A DNA stretch of 64,000 bases from Chloroflexota bacterium (GCA_016234485.1 JACRBL010000008.1:62001-126000), one strand, 5' to 3'; shown: positions 8,499 to 17,043, numbered from the stretch's first letter. Notes: generated by a model from the sequence alone, not told the origin. Numbers and translations: made by a program.

Positions 8499-9803
8499 CT
8501 AAACGGATTGACACCAATCAATATAATCACTCAGTTTATTCTTCAAAGCGCCTTCATCAACGCCAAGCTCCGAAAGGGTGCGATTGACAGTGTAGTGTTT
8601 CCGTTCTCGCGGCGAGTGGTTCGTAGGGATGTGCGGTGGCAGTTCGTCCGAATTAAAATAATCCTTGTAAATTCGTTTCATGGAAGATTCAAGATCATCT
8701 ACAAATTCGGTGAACCTGATTACAGATCGGTGACCGTTCGTTTCCTGCGTAAACCATTTCTGCTCAACCTTGCCATAAAATACTTCTGTGTGGATTAATG
8801 TGTCTGTAAGCCAAGACCAGGGAACAGGACCCAAAACTGGATCAGGAGGATTGACGCGCATGTAATTGATGCCGCTCCTTATTCGGGATACGGGTTCGCG
8901 GATAACGGTTAGAAAATATGCATCTTGATAGCGCTCACACAGAGATTGTGCCGCAAACAGAAAATGACCCTTCAAGTAAAAACGCCGAGACTCCCATTCA
9001 GCGGGCGCTCCAGAAAAATAGATTGCTTTTCGAGCCAATCTGTCAACAAGTCGGACAAAATCGTTCTTTTTGATTTGCTCATCGTAAGGCGCGATGTTTG
9101 CCATATTGAAATCTTCTTTGGCAACTTCGGGTCCAAGATACAGTGAAAAACGATGAAAATGGAAACTTAAAAACGCGCCATCGAAGGTATCTGCTTTGAA
9201 TGGGTCCAGTTCGTGCCGCTCCCACAACTCAGCAGGCATGGCAGATTTAATCATTTCCCTTACCTTTTCAGGGTTTATGATCCGTCCTATTGTGTTTGAA
9301 ACCAAGCGCCACAGCCAAAGATAGGGGAACATACATTGAAGTATGGTTGGCGCAACCAGTCTTTGGTCTTCTTCGATGTAGCGTGTGATTTGCGTGCTTC
9401 CACTCCGCCCTGCGCTGATTACGAAGAAGGGTTTATGTATTGATATTTTGTTCAAGAGGCGGCCATACAACAATTCATCCAACAGCCAGGCAATTCCACG
9501 GATCGGAGAACCTATATAAAAATGGAATAGAGACAAGGACAACCATACTCGACCAAAGAATGGAAGAATGGGGTTTTCTGGCGAGACGGTCCATGTATGT
9601 TTCAAATAGCGTAGCAGTTGCTGTAAGTATGGAACGTTCGGGGGGCGAACCCACACCAAACACCCCAACCAGTAAATCGGCAATAGCGGTAAAACGATAA
9701 TGACGGTGACCGCAAGAAATATCAATTTCGGAATCATCCGAAGGATAAATTGAAAGATGGAAGGTTTATCAATTTCGTTCTTGAATATGTTTTTCTTTTC
9801 CAT
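8499..9803 (-). CDS. Membrane-associated sulfotransferase family protein
   Basis: 434 residues. I start at the ATG at 9803, which has GGAGA 5 nt upstream, rather than the longer open frame. Residues 20-50 form a membrane segment (LIFLAVTVIIVLPLLPIYW). The sulfotransferase 5' phosphosulfate-binding loop FVISAGRSGSTQ lies near residue 127, and a Ser/Arg region consistent with 3'-phosphate binding (VIREPVSRIRSGINY) near 300. Sulfotransferases move sulfate from PAPS to hydroxyl or amine groups of lipids, glycans or proteins; the acceptor cannot be named. The start is 29 nt from the R' end of an attC-like site, so it may itself be part of the cassette region. Confidence 0.8.
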   Translation of the reverse strand: MEKKNIFKNEIDKPSIFQFILRMIPKLIFLAVTVIIVLPLLPIYWLGCLVWVRPPNVPYLQQLLRYLKHTWTVSPENPILPFFGRVWLSLSLFHFYIGSPIRGIAWLLDELLYGRLLNKISIHKPFFVISAGRSGSTQITRYIEEDQRLVAPTILQCMFPYLWLWRLVSNTIGRIINPEKVREMIKSAMPAELWERHELDPFKADTFDGAFLSFHFHRFSLYLGPEVAKEDFNMANIAPYDEQIKKNDFVRLVDRLARKAIYFSGAPAEWESRRFYLKGHFLFAAQSLCERYQDAYFLTVIREPVSRIRSGINYMRVNPPDPVLGPVPWSWLTDTLIHTEVFYGKVEQKWFTQETNGHRSVIRFTEFVDDLESSMKRIYKDYFNSDELPPHIPTNHSPRERKHYTVNRTLSELGVDEGALKNKLSDYIDWCQSV

Positions 9804-9831
9804 TTGTCTCCGAGTATTCATGATCTTTGCC

Positions 9832-9989
9832 ACCCAAAGGCTTGCGTTGCCTGCGCTGTGGAGCATGGACTCTTTCTGTGAGTAGAAAAAACTCGAAGCC
9901 AGAAAAATACTCGACGCAAAGCGTGGCGCAGAATCCCCAGCATCTAGTGCATCGCGATCCCGATGCTCTTTCAGGACACTTTGTTGGGC
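9832..9989 (-). repeat. attC-like recombination site, last of array 1
   Basis: Read on the minus strand the site begins GCCCAAC (9989-9983), a match to RYYYAAC, and ends TTTGGGT (9838-9832), one base off GTTRRRY. Inside it shares GGCTTCGAGTTTTTTCT and AACGCAAGCC with the sites at 11234, 16891 and 19099. It directly follows the Mrr-like gene, as an attC follows its cassette gene. The imperfect R' box fits a decayed array end. Confidence 0.6.
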
Positions 9990-10032
9990 GGCTCTGTGAA
10001 TGCAAGATTCGCTGACACAAAAACGGATGACA

Positions 10033-11208
10033 TTACTTATCTAAATGAAAGCCGCATTTTACGCAATATAAATCTTTAGGTTGAACAATGTGACCGCATT
10101 TTTTGCAATGAATGTCCAAATTTATTGGACTGCCGCATTTTCGACAAAACCTATCCTCAGGCAACCCTACATTCCCACAATTTGAACAAATGATTTCAGG
10201 CGGAGGATTAACAACCTGCTCTATCTTTGGCGTCTCTTCTTTTATAGCAGTTGCAACTGTTGGTTCAGGTTCTCGTTTTTGGCTATCTATTGGCTCAACT
10301 TTTCGCCGAAATGAAATGATGACCATACCAAGAATCGCTCCAAGTCCACCGCCAATTGCTCCGCCAATGGCGCCTCCTGGGACAACCCCAGTGGTAAAGT
10401 TCAAAATGAAAAATACGACAGCGCCAGCGACCCCACAACCACTGATAATCTTCCACTCCATATCTGCCTGTTCCTTCGCGCGCTGTTCCTGTAGAGTAGC
10501 CGCCTTCATTGCACTTACTTTTTCTTCTTTTGATTGAGGCTCGCTTTCTTGACTTTTCATCTCTCCCGCTGACTTGAGACTTTTATAGAATGCCAAGAAC
10601 TGTTCTCCACCAATGACTTCGACTCCTTTGTATCTATCTTGAAATACTGTACTTTCAATTGTTCCTAAAGTTATAATCACGCCTCTATCAGCCTTCTTCT
10701 TAAGCATCGTACCGTAGAACTCTCCAAGAATATCTTCTGATACGACATCTTTATTTGGTATACACCTAACAAGCCATTTATCTTTATCCTCTGAGATTGT
10801 AATAATATCCACCTGATTATTTTCTCGATTTTCCTCTCCTACGAAAGTGTGATTGAGCTGCCCATAATAAGTTTTTACCATTTCGACAAACCATTTATAG
10901 CCTGTCTCAGATTTACCATTTGTGCCGATGTTTAGTATTTGCGTTTTATCCTTTGTGGATTTCCACGCTTGAAATACAACAAAAGCCAACACACCAAATA
11001 TGCTATAGCATGAACAACCAAAAATAGCCGAATCCACCTGTCCACTTAAAGTAAGAATCCCTCCAATTACAGGCGCTATCACGAGCAAAAGCCCACCGAT
11101 TTTTGCTGAATTACCTTCCAATACATATTTCTTACTTAACTGAAGTCGTCCTTTTATGAGTGCATAGACTCCGAAAGACAGCGTAAGAACACCGAAAATC
11201 AAGTCCAT
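10033..11208 (-). CDS. Membrane-bound Mrr-like nuclease domain protein with C-terminal zinc ribbons
   Basis: 391 residues; AGGAG precedes the ATG at 11208. Order: two to three membrane helices (1-85); a restriction-endonuclease-like domain (100-210) with the Mrr pattern VDIITISEDKDKWLVRCIPNK; a charged coil (215-250); a Gly-rich hydrophobic segment (255-300); and two zinc ribbons (340-388) with CSNC, CRKC, CKKC and CVKC. Active Mrr enzymes carry D...(Q/E)xK; here the strand reads RCIPNK, so the usual Q/E is not obvious and activity is uncertain. It is a single-gene cassette in attC array 1, very AT-rich compared with the backbone. A role in DNA surveillance is an inference. Confidence 0.75.
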   Translation of the reverse strand: MDLIFGVLTLSFGVYALIKGRLQLSKKYVLEGNSAKIGGLLLVIAPVIGGILTLSGQVDSAIFGCSCYSIFGVLAFVVFQAWKSTKDKTQILNIGTNGKSETGYKWFVEMVKTYYGQLNHTFVGEENRENNQVDIITISEDKDKWLVRCIPNKDVVSEDILGEFYGTMLKKKADRGVIITLGTIESTVFQDRYKGVEVIGGEQFLAFYKSLKSAGEMKSQESEPQSKEEKVSAMKAATLQEQRAKEQADMEWKIISGCGVAGAVVFFILNFTTGVVPGGAIGGAIGGGLGAILGMVIISFRRKVEPIDSQKREPEPTVATAIKEETPKIEQVVNPPPEIICSNCGNVGLPEDRFCRKCGSPINLDIHCKKCGHIVQPKDLYCVKCGFHLDK

Positions 11209-11233
11209 TGTTACTCCTATCTTTCAACGAGCC

Positions 11234-11361
11234 GCCCAACGGCGCGCGTTACTAGGCTTGTGGGCGGGACGCTGACTTACCCGACGGGCAGAAAAAACTT
11301 CGGGATGCTGAAAATGCCCGAAAAGCCGCACTCTCCCCACAAGCCCAATGCACGGTTGGGC
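11234..11361 (-). repeat. attC-like recombination site
   Basis: Minus-strand ends are GCCCAAC (11361-11355) and GTTGGGC (11240-11234), perfect partners and both matching the RYYYAAC...GTTRRRY rule; length 128 nt. The imperfect inverted repeat between them contains GCTTGTGGG...CCCACAAGC. It sits 5 nt after the stop of the lipoprotein gene and 25 nt before the start of the Mrr-like gene, as expected of a cassette junction. Confidence 0.7.
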
Positions 11362-11366
11362 AGTTT

Positions 11367-12101
11367 TTATTTGGGGCCGGTTACTTCCCAAACATTATAA
11401 ATGATCAAGCCTTCCACTGCGCCTCGTATTTTGGGGAACGCTGAACTCTCATAGGTCTTGGATGTGGAAGGGTCGGTAAGCGTGAAGTGGATGGGGTCAA
11501 GCGTGACATTAGCGAGGTCAAAAACGCCGTCTGCCAGCTTCCCTGAAAACTTTCGTCCAGCTTGCTCCCCGTTTACCTGCCAGTTCCCGAGCGGCTCATC
11601 CTTCCCATCTGCTCCCAGACGATAAAAGATAAACCTTATAAACGGACCATTTTTATTAATGGCGAAGGCGCTTTGGGGATATGCAATGTAATCGTTGTCA
11701 ATGTAGAAAAAGCCCAGACCTGTTCCATCAACAGAAACCGTGAGGCCAATCTTATTATCAGAGGAAACCTGAACGCCAACAGCCAATTTACTCTTAAGGC
11801 GCTCGTCCACGGAAGAAAGATCGAATTTGGAGTTTCTCAAATCTGCCGAAATCCCCAAGGCAGCTTTTCCTTCCGATGTAAAGGCTGTGATCATGAAAGG
11901 TTCGCCGCTGGCTAGTTCAAGTTTTTCCCCTTCGCTGACAAATTTCAAAATTCGTGCATCTGTCGGGAAGGGCGGGAATGTAGGGGTTGGGGAAGCGGAA
12001 GGAATGGGACTGATCGCGCAGGCCGATAGAACAAGGCTCATCATCGCCAATAATACTGGCGGGGCAATTCGTATTTTCTTTTTTTTCTCCTGCGCCCTCA
12101 C
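11367..12101 (-). CDS. Predicted lipoprotein, unknown function
   Basis: 244 residues from a GTG at 12101; an internal start is possible because no good ribosome site is visible. The N-terminus is a lipoprotein signal: KKKK, then a hydrophobic run ending LSAC (Cys about residue 28), followed by a Pro/Ser/Thr linker. The mature part is beta-rich with no known motif. It shares a cassette with three further genes upstream, as no attC-like site separates it from the next lipoprotein (51-nt gap). Confidence 0.7.
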   Translation of the reverse strand: MRAQEKKKKIRIAPPVLLAMMSLVLSACAISPIPSASPTPTFPPFPTDARILKFVSEGEKLELASGEPFMITAFTSEGKAALGISADLRNSKFDLSSVDERLKSKLAVGVQVSSDNKIGLTVSVDGTGLGFFYIDNDYIAYPQSAFAINKNGPFIRFIFYRLGADGKDEPLGNWQVNGEQAGRKFSGKLADGVFDLANVTLDPIHFTLTDPSTSKTYESSAFPKIRGAVEGLIIYNVWEVTGPK

Positions 12102-12152
12102 AGGCGCACCCGACGACCAATGGCGTACTTTACGGCCTCTTTAGGAACACGA

Positions 12153-12626
12153 CTAGGGATTATCAACTAACACCCAGGAACCGCCATCTCGCGCCAGAGT
12201 GGAGCCTTTAGGAACGATGACGCCGCCAAGATCAGTGTCCGCCTCTACCTGGATGATGAATTCTTCGTAATTAAGGATGGAAATATCCGTTCCGTCCGCC
12301 TGCCCTCTTATTTTAAGATAGCTTGGAGAAACGGGATTAAGGGTTGGAGCGCCGCCTTCCAAGACAGCAAAGGGCAGGTTGGGTCCAGTGGTCTCCATCT
12401 CGACATAGCCTGAACTTATCCCTTTCATTTGACTCATCATTCTGAGAGACTTGGCTGTGAATGAATTGGGTGTGCAATATTGATTTTGGATGGCCGCATC
12501 GAGAGCCTTCGCTACATTGTCAGGTAGAGGCCCTACACCCAGAGTCTGAGGAGCAGGAGCGCACCCGCTCAACAAAATCATTAGAAACACAAACGCAAGG
12601 AGAAAGGGCAGAATTGGTTTTTTCAT
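12153..12626 (-). CDS. Predicted lipoprotein, unknown function
   Basis: 157 residues with a clear lipoprotein signal: MKKP, a hydrophobic segment and the lipobox LLSGC (Cys22), then APAP. AAGGAGA precedes the ATG. The mature domain has an early NQYCTPNSF segment and a C-terminal half rich in short beta strands (VIVPKGSTLARDGGSWVLV). No family recognised. It lies 22 nt downstream of the SRPBCC gene, so the two are probably cotranscribed. Confidence 0.75.
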   Translation of the reverse strand: MKKPILPFLLAFVFLMILLSGCAPAPQTLGVGPLPDNVAKALDAAIQNQYCTPNSFTAKSLRMMSQMKGISSGYVEMETTGPNLPFAVLEGGAPTLNPVSPSYLKIRGQADGTDISILNYEEFIIQVEADTDLGGVIVPKGSTLARDGGSWVLVDNP

Positions 12627-12648
12627 GGCATTGTCTCCTTCTGAAAAA

Positions 12649-13080
12649 CTAATTTTGTTCTGCTTTTGCTTTCAGCGCCTTATCCATCGCTTCAAAACCC
12701 TGCTTTGAATTGGTGTCAATATCGTTTGCTTGCGATGAAACAAGCAAGCCATTGAATATTTCTCGGTCAATGAAGCGAACCTTATTGCTTTCAACTTGTT
12801 CAATGATAAAACTATGCTCACCGCTGAATAGAATAGGCAAAGCTACGTGATATTTCCAGCGTAATTCTTTGTTGGGCTCTACCTTGACGACAGTGCAATG
12901 CAGTGTCATCTCTTTTGACCCCGATTTGAAGGTGATGTCCACTTTTTCGTCCACCTTTACTTTTCCAATCGCATGGTGGATAAATGGATTCCACTCTGGA
13001 TATTTGTCGAGACTCGTTAAGACTTGCCATATTTTATCTGGCGTCGCATGAATCTCGATTTCGGTGCGAAGTTCTTTCAT
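12649..13080 (-). CDS. SRPBCC family protein (polyketide cyclase/dehydrase-like)
   Basis: 143 residues from the ATG at 13080. TEIEIHATPDKIWQVLTSLD, then YPEWNPFI, is the classic start of a CoxG/START-like SRPBCC protein, and the C-terminal helix (GFEAMDKALKAKAEQ) closes the ligand pocket. The ligand is unknown. It lies between an ester-cyclase-like gene and a lipoprotein in the four-gene block of attC array 1. It is not closely similar to the SRPBCC protein at 7601. Confidence 0.85.
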   Translation of the reverse strand: MKELRTEIEIHATPDKIWQVLTSLDKYPEWNPFIHHAIGKVKVDEKVDITFKSGSKEMTLHCTVVKVEPNKELRWKYHVALPILFSGEHSFIIEQVESNKVRFIDREIFNGLLVSSQANDIDTNSKQGFEAMDKALKAKAEQN

Positions 13081-13125
13081 ATCTACTCCTCTTCCGAAAC
13101 ATGACAACGTTCTACTTCTATATTG

Positions 13126-13563
13126 CTAAGGCAATTTGACTCCGAGTTGCGCCAAAATCCCTGCCAATCCGCCTCCCGGCGCTTCTTCTTCACCGTAGAA
13201 GGTAACCTTATCCCCTGCCACACGAAATGAGTAAATGCTTTTCGGTAATTTGTAAGATTTACCCGTCGCGGGTAAGGATAGAGGTATTCCAAAAGGATTC
13301 AGGTCTAGAATGCCTTGATGAACGCCTGTTTCTTGACCAGTGCAATTAACCAAATCCCCTTTTTCTTCAAAATCAGCAAAGCCAAAACTGTGATCTGGAA
13401 ATGCCGTGAAAAATATTTGAAGATAACCAATGGCCTGTTGTTTGGTGAGTTCTCGCGTCCCGCCTTTTGCTTGGAAATCATCCGCCAACAATGCTTGCAA
13501 TCCTTTCACGTCTCCAGCTTCAAGCAAATCGGCAAATCTTTTAGCGACTTCAAGATTGCTCAT
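13126..13563 (-). CDS. SnoaL-like ester cyclase family protein
   Basis: 145 residues, starting MSNLEVAKRFADLLEAGDVK with AAGGAG upstream. The pattern (helical start, LLADDF, FTAFPDHSF, then paired strands) is that of the NTF2-like SnoaL/ester cyclase family, which covers small ligand-binding enzymes of many functions. No catalytic assignment can be made. It is the first gene of a four-gene cassette block whose upstream border is the decayed attC-like site at 13642. Confidence 0.82.
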   Translation of the reverse strand: MSNLEVAKRFADLLEAGDVKGLQALLADDFQAKGGTRELTKQQAIGYLQIFFTAFPDHSFGFADFEEKGDLVNCTGQETGVHQGILDLNPFGIPLSLPATGKSYKLPKSIYSFRVAGDKVTFYGEEEAPGGGLAGILAQLGVKLP

Positions 13564-13641
13564 TTCATTCTCCTTTCAAGGTACACAAAAAGAATACAAC
13601 TTTTTTCTTAATAAATCAAGTAGTTATGGTGAAAACGTGTC

Positions 13642-13737
13642 GCCGAACGATTTGCGTGCGCGGATTTTGGGCGGGCGTGGACAATGCTTGGGAGCAGAGA
13701 AAAACTCAAAACCGCTCTTCACGAACGGTTCGACAAG
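13642..13737 (-). repeat. Truncated attC-like site, R' half only
   Basis: The R' side is preserved: on the minus strand it reads CTGCTCCCAAGCATTGTCC...CACGCAAATC then GTTCGGC (13648-13642), nearly identical to 16891 and 19099. The R'' half is replaced after about 75 nt by a GTCGAACCGTTCGTGAAG segment. The same kind of replacement (TTGTCGAGCTTGTCGAGAC) occurs in the site at 19099. Confidence 0.6.
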
Positions 13738-13763
13738 ATAAGCGCGAGGGAGGGCACGACGAA

Positions 13764-14264
13764 TCAATCCTTGGATTTCGGATTCCGACCGAAGTAGAAA
13801 CCCAATACCATGGAGACGATGGCAAGGAACTCTTTGCTAATCCAGTCTTCAGGGGGAATATTATTCAACGCCGCATGGATGATCAGGAAAGTGAACCCAC
13901 CTATGACGGCGAAAGCAATGAACGCCCCGATCATATCGTTGAAATTTAATTCACTGAACCTCTGCCACACGGTCCTCTTGCGATCAAGGAGAGCCTGGAA
14001 ATAAAGCACGAGTTCCTCTCCATTATCCAGAAGCTTGGTATCGCCATTTGGAAAGACGATCACATAGCAGAAATCTTCCTGCATCCTGCCTCTTTTGGCG
14101 TCGGCAGGATTGTCGGAAAGTCTTTTAAACTCGGCGTACATTGATACGCCTTCTGCCATTTTGATGCCGATATCTGCCAATACAAAATCCGTGGAACCAG
14201 GGAATCCCTTTTGAATGGCATCCACTACGGCTTTCTCAAGTTGCGATTTGGATAGCTCAGGCAT
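13764..14264 (-). CDS. Small membrane protein with cytosolic N-terminal domain
   Basis: 166 residues; AAGGAG lies 8 nt before the ATG. The first ~100 residues are soluble and begin with a helix (LSKSQLEKAVVDAIQKGFP); two membrane helices follow near 112-134 and 143-160. No family recognised. It is followed by the truncated attC-like site at 13642 and so fits a one-gene cassette in array 1. Confidence 0.72.
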   Translation of the reverse strand: MPELSKSQLEKAVVDAIQKGFPGSTDFVLADIGIKMAEGVSMYAEFKRLSDNPADAKRGRMQEDFCYVIVFPNGDTKLLDNGEELVLYFQALLDRKRTVWQRFSELNFNDMIGAFIAFAVIGGFTFLIIHAALNNIPPEDWISKEFLAIVSMVLGFYFGRNPKSKD

Positions 14265-14622
14265 TTTGCATCTCCTTATGTGAACACAGACAGACAGGTT
14301 GCATCATCGCGCCCACCGAGTGGGTTCTCTCTAACATTAAACCACTTAATACCAGCCGCGACATGCTCACTTTCTTGCAAACCATTTGTAAAGCCAAAAC
14401 CGCCCCTTAAATCTTGAAAACAACGCCATCCTCATCTATACTTTGCCCATGCCGAGCGGGGAAGCATCCCCCAGGCGGGCAGTTTACAGGTACACAAGGC
14501 AAGAGTCGGGTCATGTAAGTCTTCTGCAAGCCAACGCTATCCAACCAACAATTGAGGCAAGTCCACAGGAGGTGAGTATGGTCGTTTAAACGCTATAGGC
14601 AAAATCTGTCCAAGCCTTACGG
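14265..14622. other. Gene-free stretch before the heptad-repeat ORF
   Basis: No ORF of note. A perfect AGGAGG (14567-14572) precedes ATG-GTC-GTT-TAA at 14578, in the same frame as the heptad-repeat ORF that starts at 14623. Two in-frame stops (TAA, TAG) separate them. This could be the broken true start of the repeat protein, or a minimal leader ORF. Confidence 0.4.
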
Positions 14623-15186
14623 ATGGTTCAACGCGTCGAAGGAACCTTTGGTCGGCCGGAAGGAAGGTCGGAGCGGCTGGAAGGAAGGTCGGAGCGGCTG
14701 GAAGGGAGGTCGGAACGGCCGGAAGGAAGGTCGGAGCGACTAGAAGGGAGGTCGGAATGGCTGGAAGGAAGGTCGGAACGGCCGGAAGGAAGGTCGGAGC
14801 GACTGGAAGGGAGGTCGGAATGGCTGGAAGGAAGGTCGGAACGGCTGGAAGGAAGGTCGGAGCGGCTGGAAGGACGGTCGGAGCGGCTGGAAGGGAGGTC
14901 GGAGCGACTGGAAGGGAGGTCGGAACGGCTGGAAGGAAGGTCGGAGCGGCTCGAAGGAACGCCTGGTCGGCTGGAAGGAAGGTCGGAGCGGCTGGAAGGA
15001 AGGTCGGAGCGACTGGAAGGGAGGTCAGAACGGCTGGAAGGAAGGTCGGAGCGACTGGAAGGGAGGTCGGAGCGACTGGAAGGAAGGTCGGAACGGCTGG
15101 AAGGACGGTCGGAGCGGCTGGAAGGGAAGTCGGAGCGACTGGAAGGAAAGTCGGAGCGGCTGGAAGGAACCATCCAATCGTTGTAA
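14623..15186 (+). CDS. Heptad-repeat protein, EGRSERL x ~25
   Basis: 187 residues made almost only of a seven-residue repeat, EGRSERL, encoded by a 21-bp tandem repeat (14640-15170). All three frames stay open through such an array, so openness alone proves nothing. However, most unit differences are silent in this frame (CGG/CGA, GAG/GAA, GGA/GGG, AGG/CGG); the exceptions are a few Leu to Pro, Arg to Trp and Arg to Lys. The same heptad is encoded at 36935-37333. A Leu every seventh residue with flanking charge suggests a coiled coil. The start has no clear ribosome site. A plus-strand gene begins 58 nt later. Confidence 0.5.
   Translation: MVQRVEGTFGRPEGRSERLEGRSERLEGRSERPEGRSERLEGRSEWLEGRSERPEGRSERLEGRSEWLEGRSERLEGRSERLEGRSERLEGRSERLEGRSERLEGRSERLEGTPGRLEGRSERLEGRSERLEGRSERLEGRSERLEGRSERLEGRSERLEGRSERLEGKSERLEGKSERLEGTIQSL
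14640..15170 (+). repeat. 21-bp minisatellite, about 25 units
   Basis: Direct tandem repeats of GGAAGGTCGGAGCGGCTGGAA-like units (20 bases of the consensus: GAAGGTCGGAGCGGCTGGAA) with no spacers, so not CRISPR. One unit near 14950 is strongly diverged (CTCGAAGGAACGCCTGGTCGG). A second array of the same unit lies at 36980-37235 in the opposite orientation. Confidence 0.95.
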
Positions 15187-15244
15187 GGGGAAAAATCCCC
15201 CGATTCAACGCCGAAACTATTCAAAATCAGCAATTGGAGGAAAA

Positions 15245-15967
15245 ATGGCTACGAAACCCAAACAAACCATCGCCCAGCAGTTAACCGCGGGGCATTTGCT
15301 CATCAAAAATTCCATCGCCGATGCCGAGATCGCCACGCTCGTGGCGGCCTTTGGGTACACCGTCGAAAAGCTGAACGCTGGCCTGTCTTTGCATGAAACG
15401 GCGGTGGAGGCTGTGGAAGCCCAGCAGAACAAAGCGGGCGCACAGCGAACCGCCACTCAGGCTTATGACGAGGCCGAGAAAACCGCTCACGATGCCTATC
15501 AGGCGCTGGCCAAAGTGGCGCGGGCGGTCTACAAGCAAGACCCTGCCACCCTGACCACGCTCGGCCTGACGGGGGCCATGCCCAAGGATACGGCGGGATT
15601 CCTGGCGGCGGCCTACACCCTGTTCGATAATGCTGCCCCTTTGGAGACGCTATCGCAATATGGCTACGACGAGTTGCGTCTCCCTGTGGAACGCGCCAAG
15701 ATCGCCGCGTACGATACGGCCAACCAGAATCAGGAACTGGCGAAGGGCGCGGCGCAACAGGCCACCGTCGAACAAGATGCCGCCCTCGAAGCTCTTAATG
15801 AATGGACGGCGCAATACCGCAAGATCGCCAAGGTCGCCCTGCGCGGCAAGAAACAACTGCTGGAGAAGATCGGCATCGCGGCACGCACCAGCCCCACCAA
15901 GGCGCAGATCGAGGGCAAAGCAAAGGCCGCGCTCACGCGCGCGAATAAGAAGGCAGGCAACGGGTAG
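15245..15967 (+). CDS. Alpha-helical Ala/Lys-rich protein, unknown function
   Basis: 240 residues; GGAGGA precedes the ATG at 15245 at ideal spacing. The protein is predicted to be almost entirely helical and soluble, with long Ala/Glu/Gln-rich helices and a basic C-terminal tail (KAKAALTRANKKAGNG). Residues 1-60 resemble a bundle start (LLIKNSIADAEIATLVAAFG). It has backbone-like GC content and the opposite orientation to the cassettes around it. Its position 58 nt after the heptad-repeat ORF suggests cotranscription, and both proteins are rod-like. No family is recognised. Confidence 0.7.
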   Translation: MATKPKQTIAQQLTAGHLLIKNSIADAEIATLVAAFGYTVEKLNAGLSLHETAVEAVEAQQNKAGAQRTATQAYDEAEKTAHDAYQALAKVARAVYKQDPATLTTLGLTGAMPKDTAGFLAAAYTLFDNAAPLETLSQYGYDELRLPVERAKIAAYDTANQNQELAKGAAQQATVEQDAALEALNEWTAQYRKIAKVALRGKKQLLEKIGIAARTSPTKAQIEGKAKAALTRANKKAGNG

Positions 15968-15974
15968 GAATCAG

Positions 15975-16004
15975 AACCCCCTCCCGTCCTTGTGGGGCGG
16001 GATG
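15975..16004 (+). terminator. GC-rich hairpin after helical-protein gene
   Basis: CCCCCTCCCGTCC / GGGCGGGATGGGG around a short loop, 8 nt after the stop. No T-run follows, so it may be a palindromic repeat instead; a similar CCCCTCCCG...CGGGAGGGG hairpin is at 36650. Confidence 0.35.
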
Positions 16005-16163
16005 GGGAACATAACTGCAAGATTGCATGGTGACCTTGTTTTTGGAAACGCTTTGTTGATGGTGCGGTAAAAAAAACAGCTCCGAATACTCTCCACTCGA
16101 AACCGTTTTTTCCATTTCTGATTGATTTTCAGCCTGCTTGCCTTTTCCCCTTGACACTGCTGT

Positions 16164-16856
16164 TTATCGGTGGGTAGCATTTGAGTTTTCCAGAGTTGCC
16201 TTACTTCTCTTAAGAACGATATTAGGACTCATTGCAATATCGTGCGCAAATCCAGAAACAAAGGTCAACGGAAGAACTGCTACTTCCATGCCAAGACAAG
16301 TTAGCATAATTGATAAAACTGCATCTGGATCGTTCACGGCGGGTACAAATCCCATGACGCCAATTTCGAGAACAAAGACAAGCAGTGCTGAACTGATAAT
16401 CAGAGACCAAAGCCACAACTTGCCAAGCGGCTCCTGAATCTTGCGCGGTAGAATCTTTCGCCACCAAGCCAGCGGTTTATTGATACGAGTTGAAACCAGC
16501 CAGATCCAAGGGAAGAATAATATTTGTGCCACGCCTCCCCCAACCAGAAGAAGCAAAATGAAGAGAAGGATGAAAACAACTGGTCCATTCTGCTTGTGAA
16601 CGAAACCGAGCGACCATATAATGATGGCCAGGCCTACGATCATTGCTGCAATACCAGTTATCAAGAAGTTGGGGATAAGCGTAAAAGCCAGCTCGTTCCC
16701 ATGAGGCCACATCTTCTGAGCTGCTCCGATAGCTGAGATAAATAAGCCACCCGTGGGAATATTCCCTTGAAGTATCTCAAAGAATCCATGATTCATCCCG
16801 GAGATTCCAAAGATTGTTCCAAGTGTTGCCACGGTTATTCTGATTGCTTTATTCAT
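16164..16856 (-). CDS. Polytopic membrane protein (about five helices)
   Basis: 230 residues. The ATG at 16856 is 35 nt from the R' box of the attC-like site at 16891, as expected for a cassette gene. Helices lie near 5-25, 60-85, 92-118, 145-170 and 180-205. The start, MNKAIRITVATLGTIFGISG, and an early GGLFISAIG-like element suggest a small channel-like or scaffold membrane protein, but no family is clear. No attC-like site could be recognised on its downstream side (16070-16160). Confidence 0.7.
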   Translation of the reverse strand: MNKAIRITVATLGTIFGISGMNHGFFEILQGNIPTGGLFISAIGAAQKMWPHGNELAFTLIPNFLITGIAAMIVGLAIIIWSLGFVHKQNGPVVFILLFILLLLVGGGVAQILFFPWIWLVSTRINKPLAWWRKILPRKIQEPLGKLWLWSLIISSALLVFVLEIGVMGFVPAVNDPDAVLSIMLTCLGMEVAVLPLTFVSGFAHDIAMSPNIVLKRSKATLENSNATHR

Positions 16857-16890
16857 TTTCTTTCGTCCTCCTCCTTTTCGATGAGTTGTT

Positions 16891-17009
16891 GCCTAACGGC
16901 TTGCGTTAGTGGTTGGCGGGCGGGCGTGGACAATGCTTGGGAGCAGAAAAAACTCGAAGCCAGAAAAATGCCGCAGAATCCCACGCGTCAGGTACAGGCT
17001 TTGTTAGGT
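16891..17009 (-). repeat. attC-like recombination site, best preserved
   Basis: 119 nt. On the minus strand it starts ACCTAAC (17009-17003) and ends GTTAGGC (16897-16891): both match RYYYAAC/GTTRRRY and pair with each other apart from one G-T. Inner imperfect pairings include GACGCGTGGG with CCCGCC-type stretches. It lies 34 nt after the YDF-repeat gene and 34 nt before the membrane-protein start. Confidence 0.75.
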
Positions 17010-17043
17010 GTGGTAGAACTTGAAGACTCTTTGGCTAGAAAAA

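Noticed and set aside
6889..9831. Further attC-like sites around the kinase, SRPBCC, VOC and sulfotransferase genes
   Set aside because: Gene content looks cassette-like, but no RYYYAAC/GTTRRRY pair with the family core was found left of 9832.
14640..15170. Possible CRISPR array
   Set aside because: The 21-bp units are contiguous with no spacers, and no cas gene is present.
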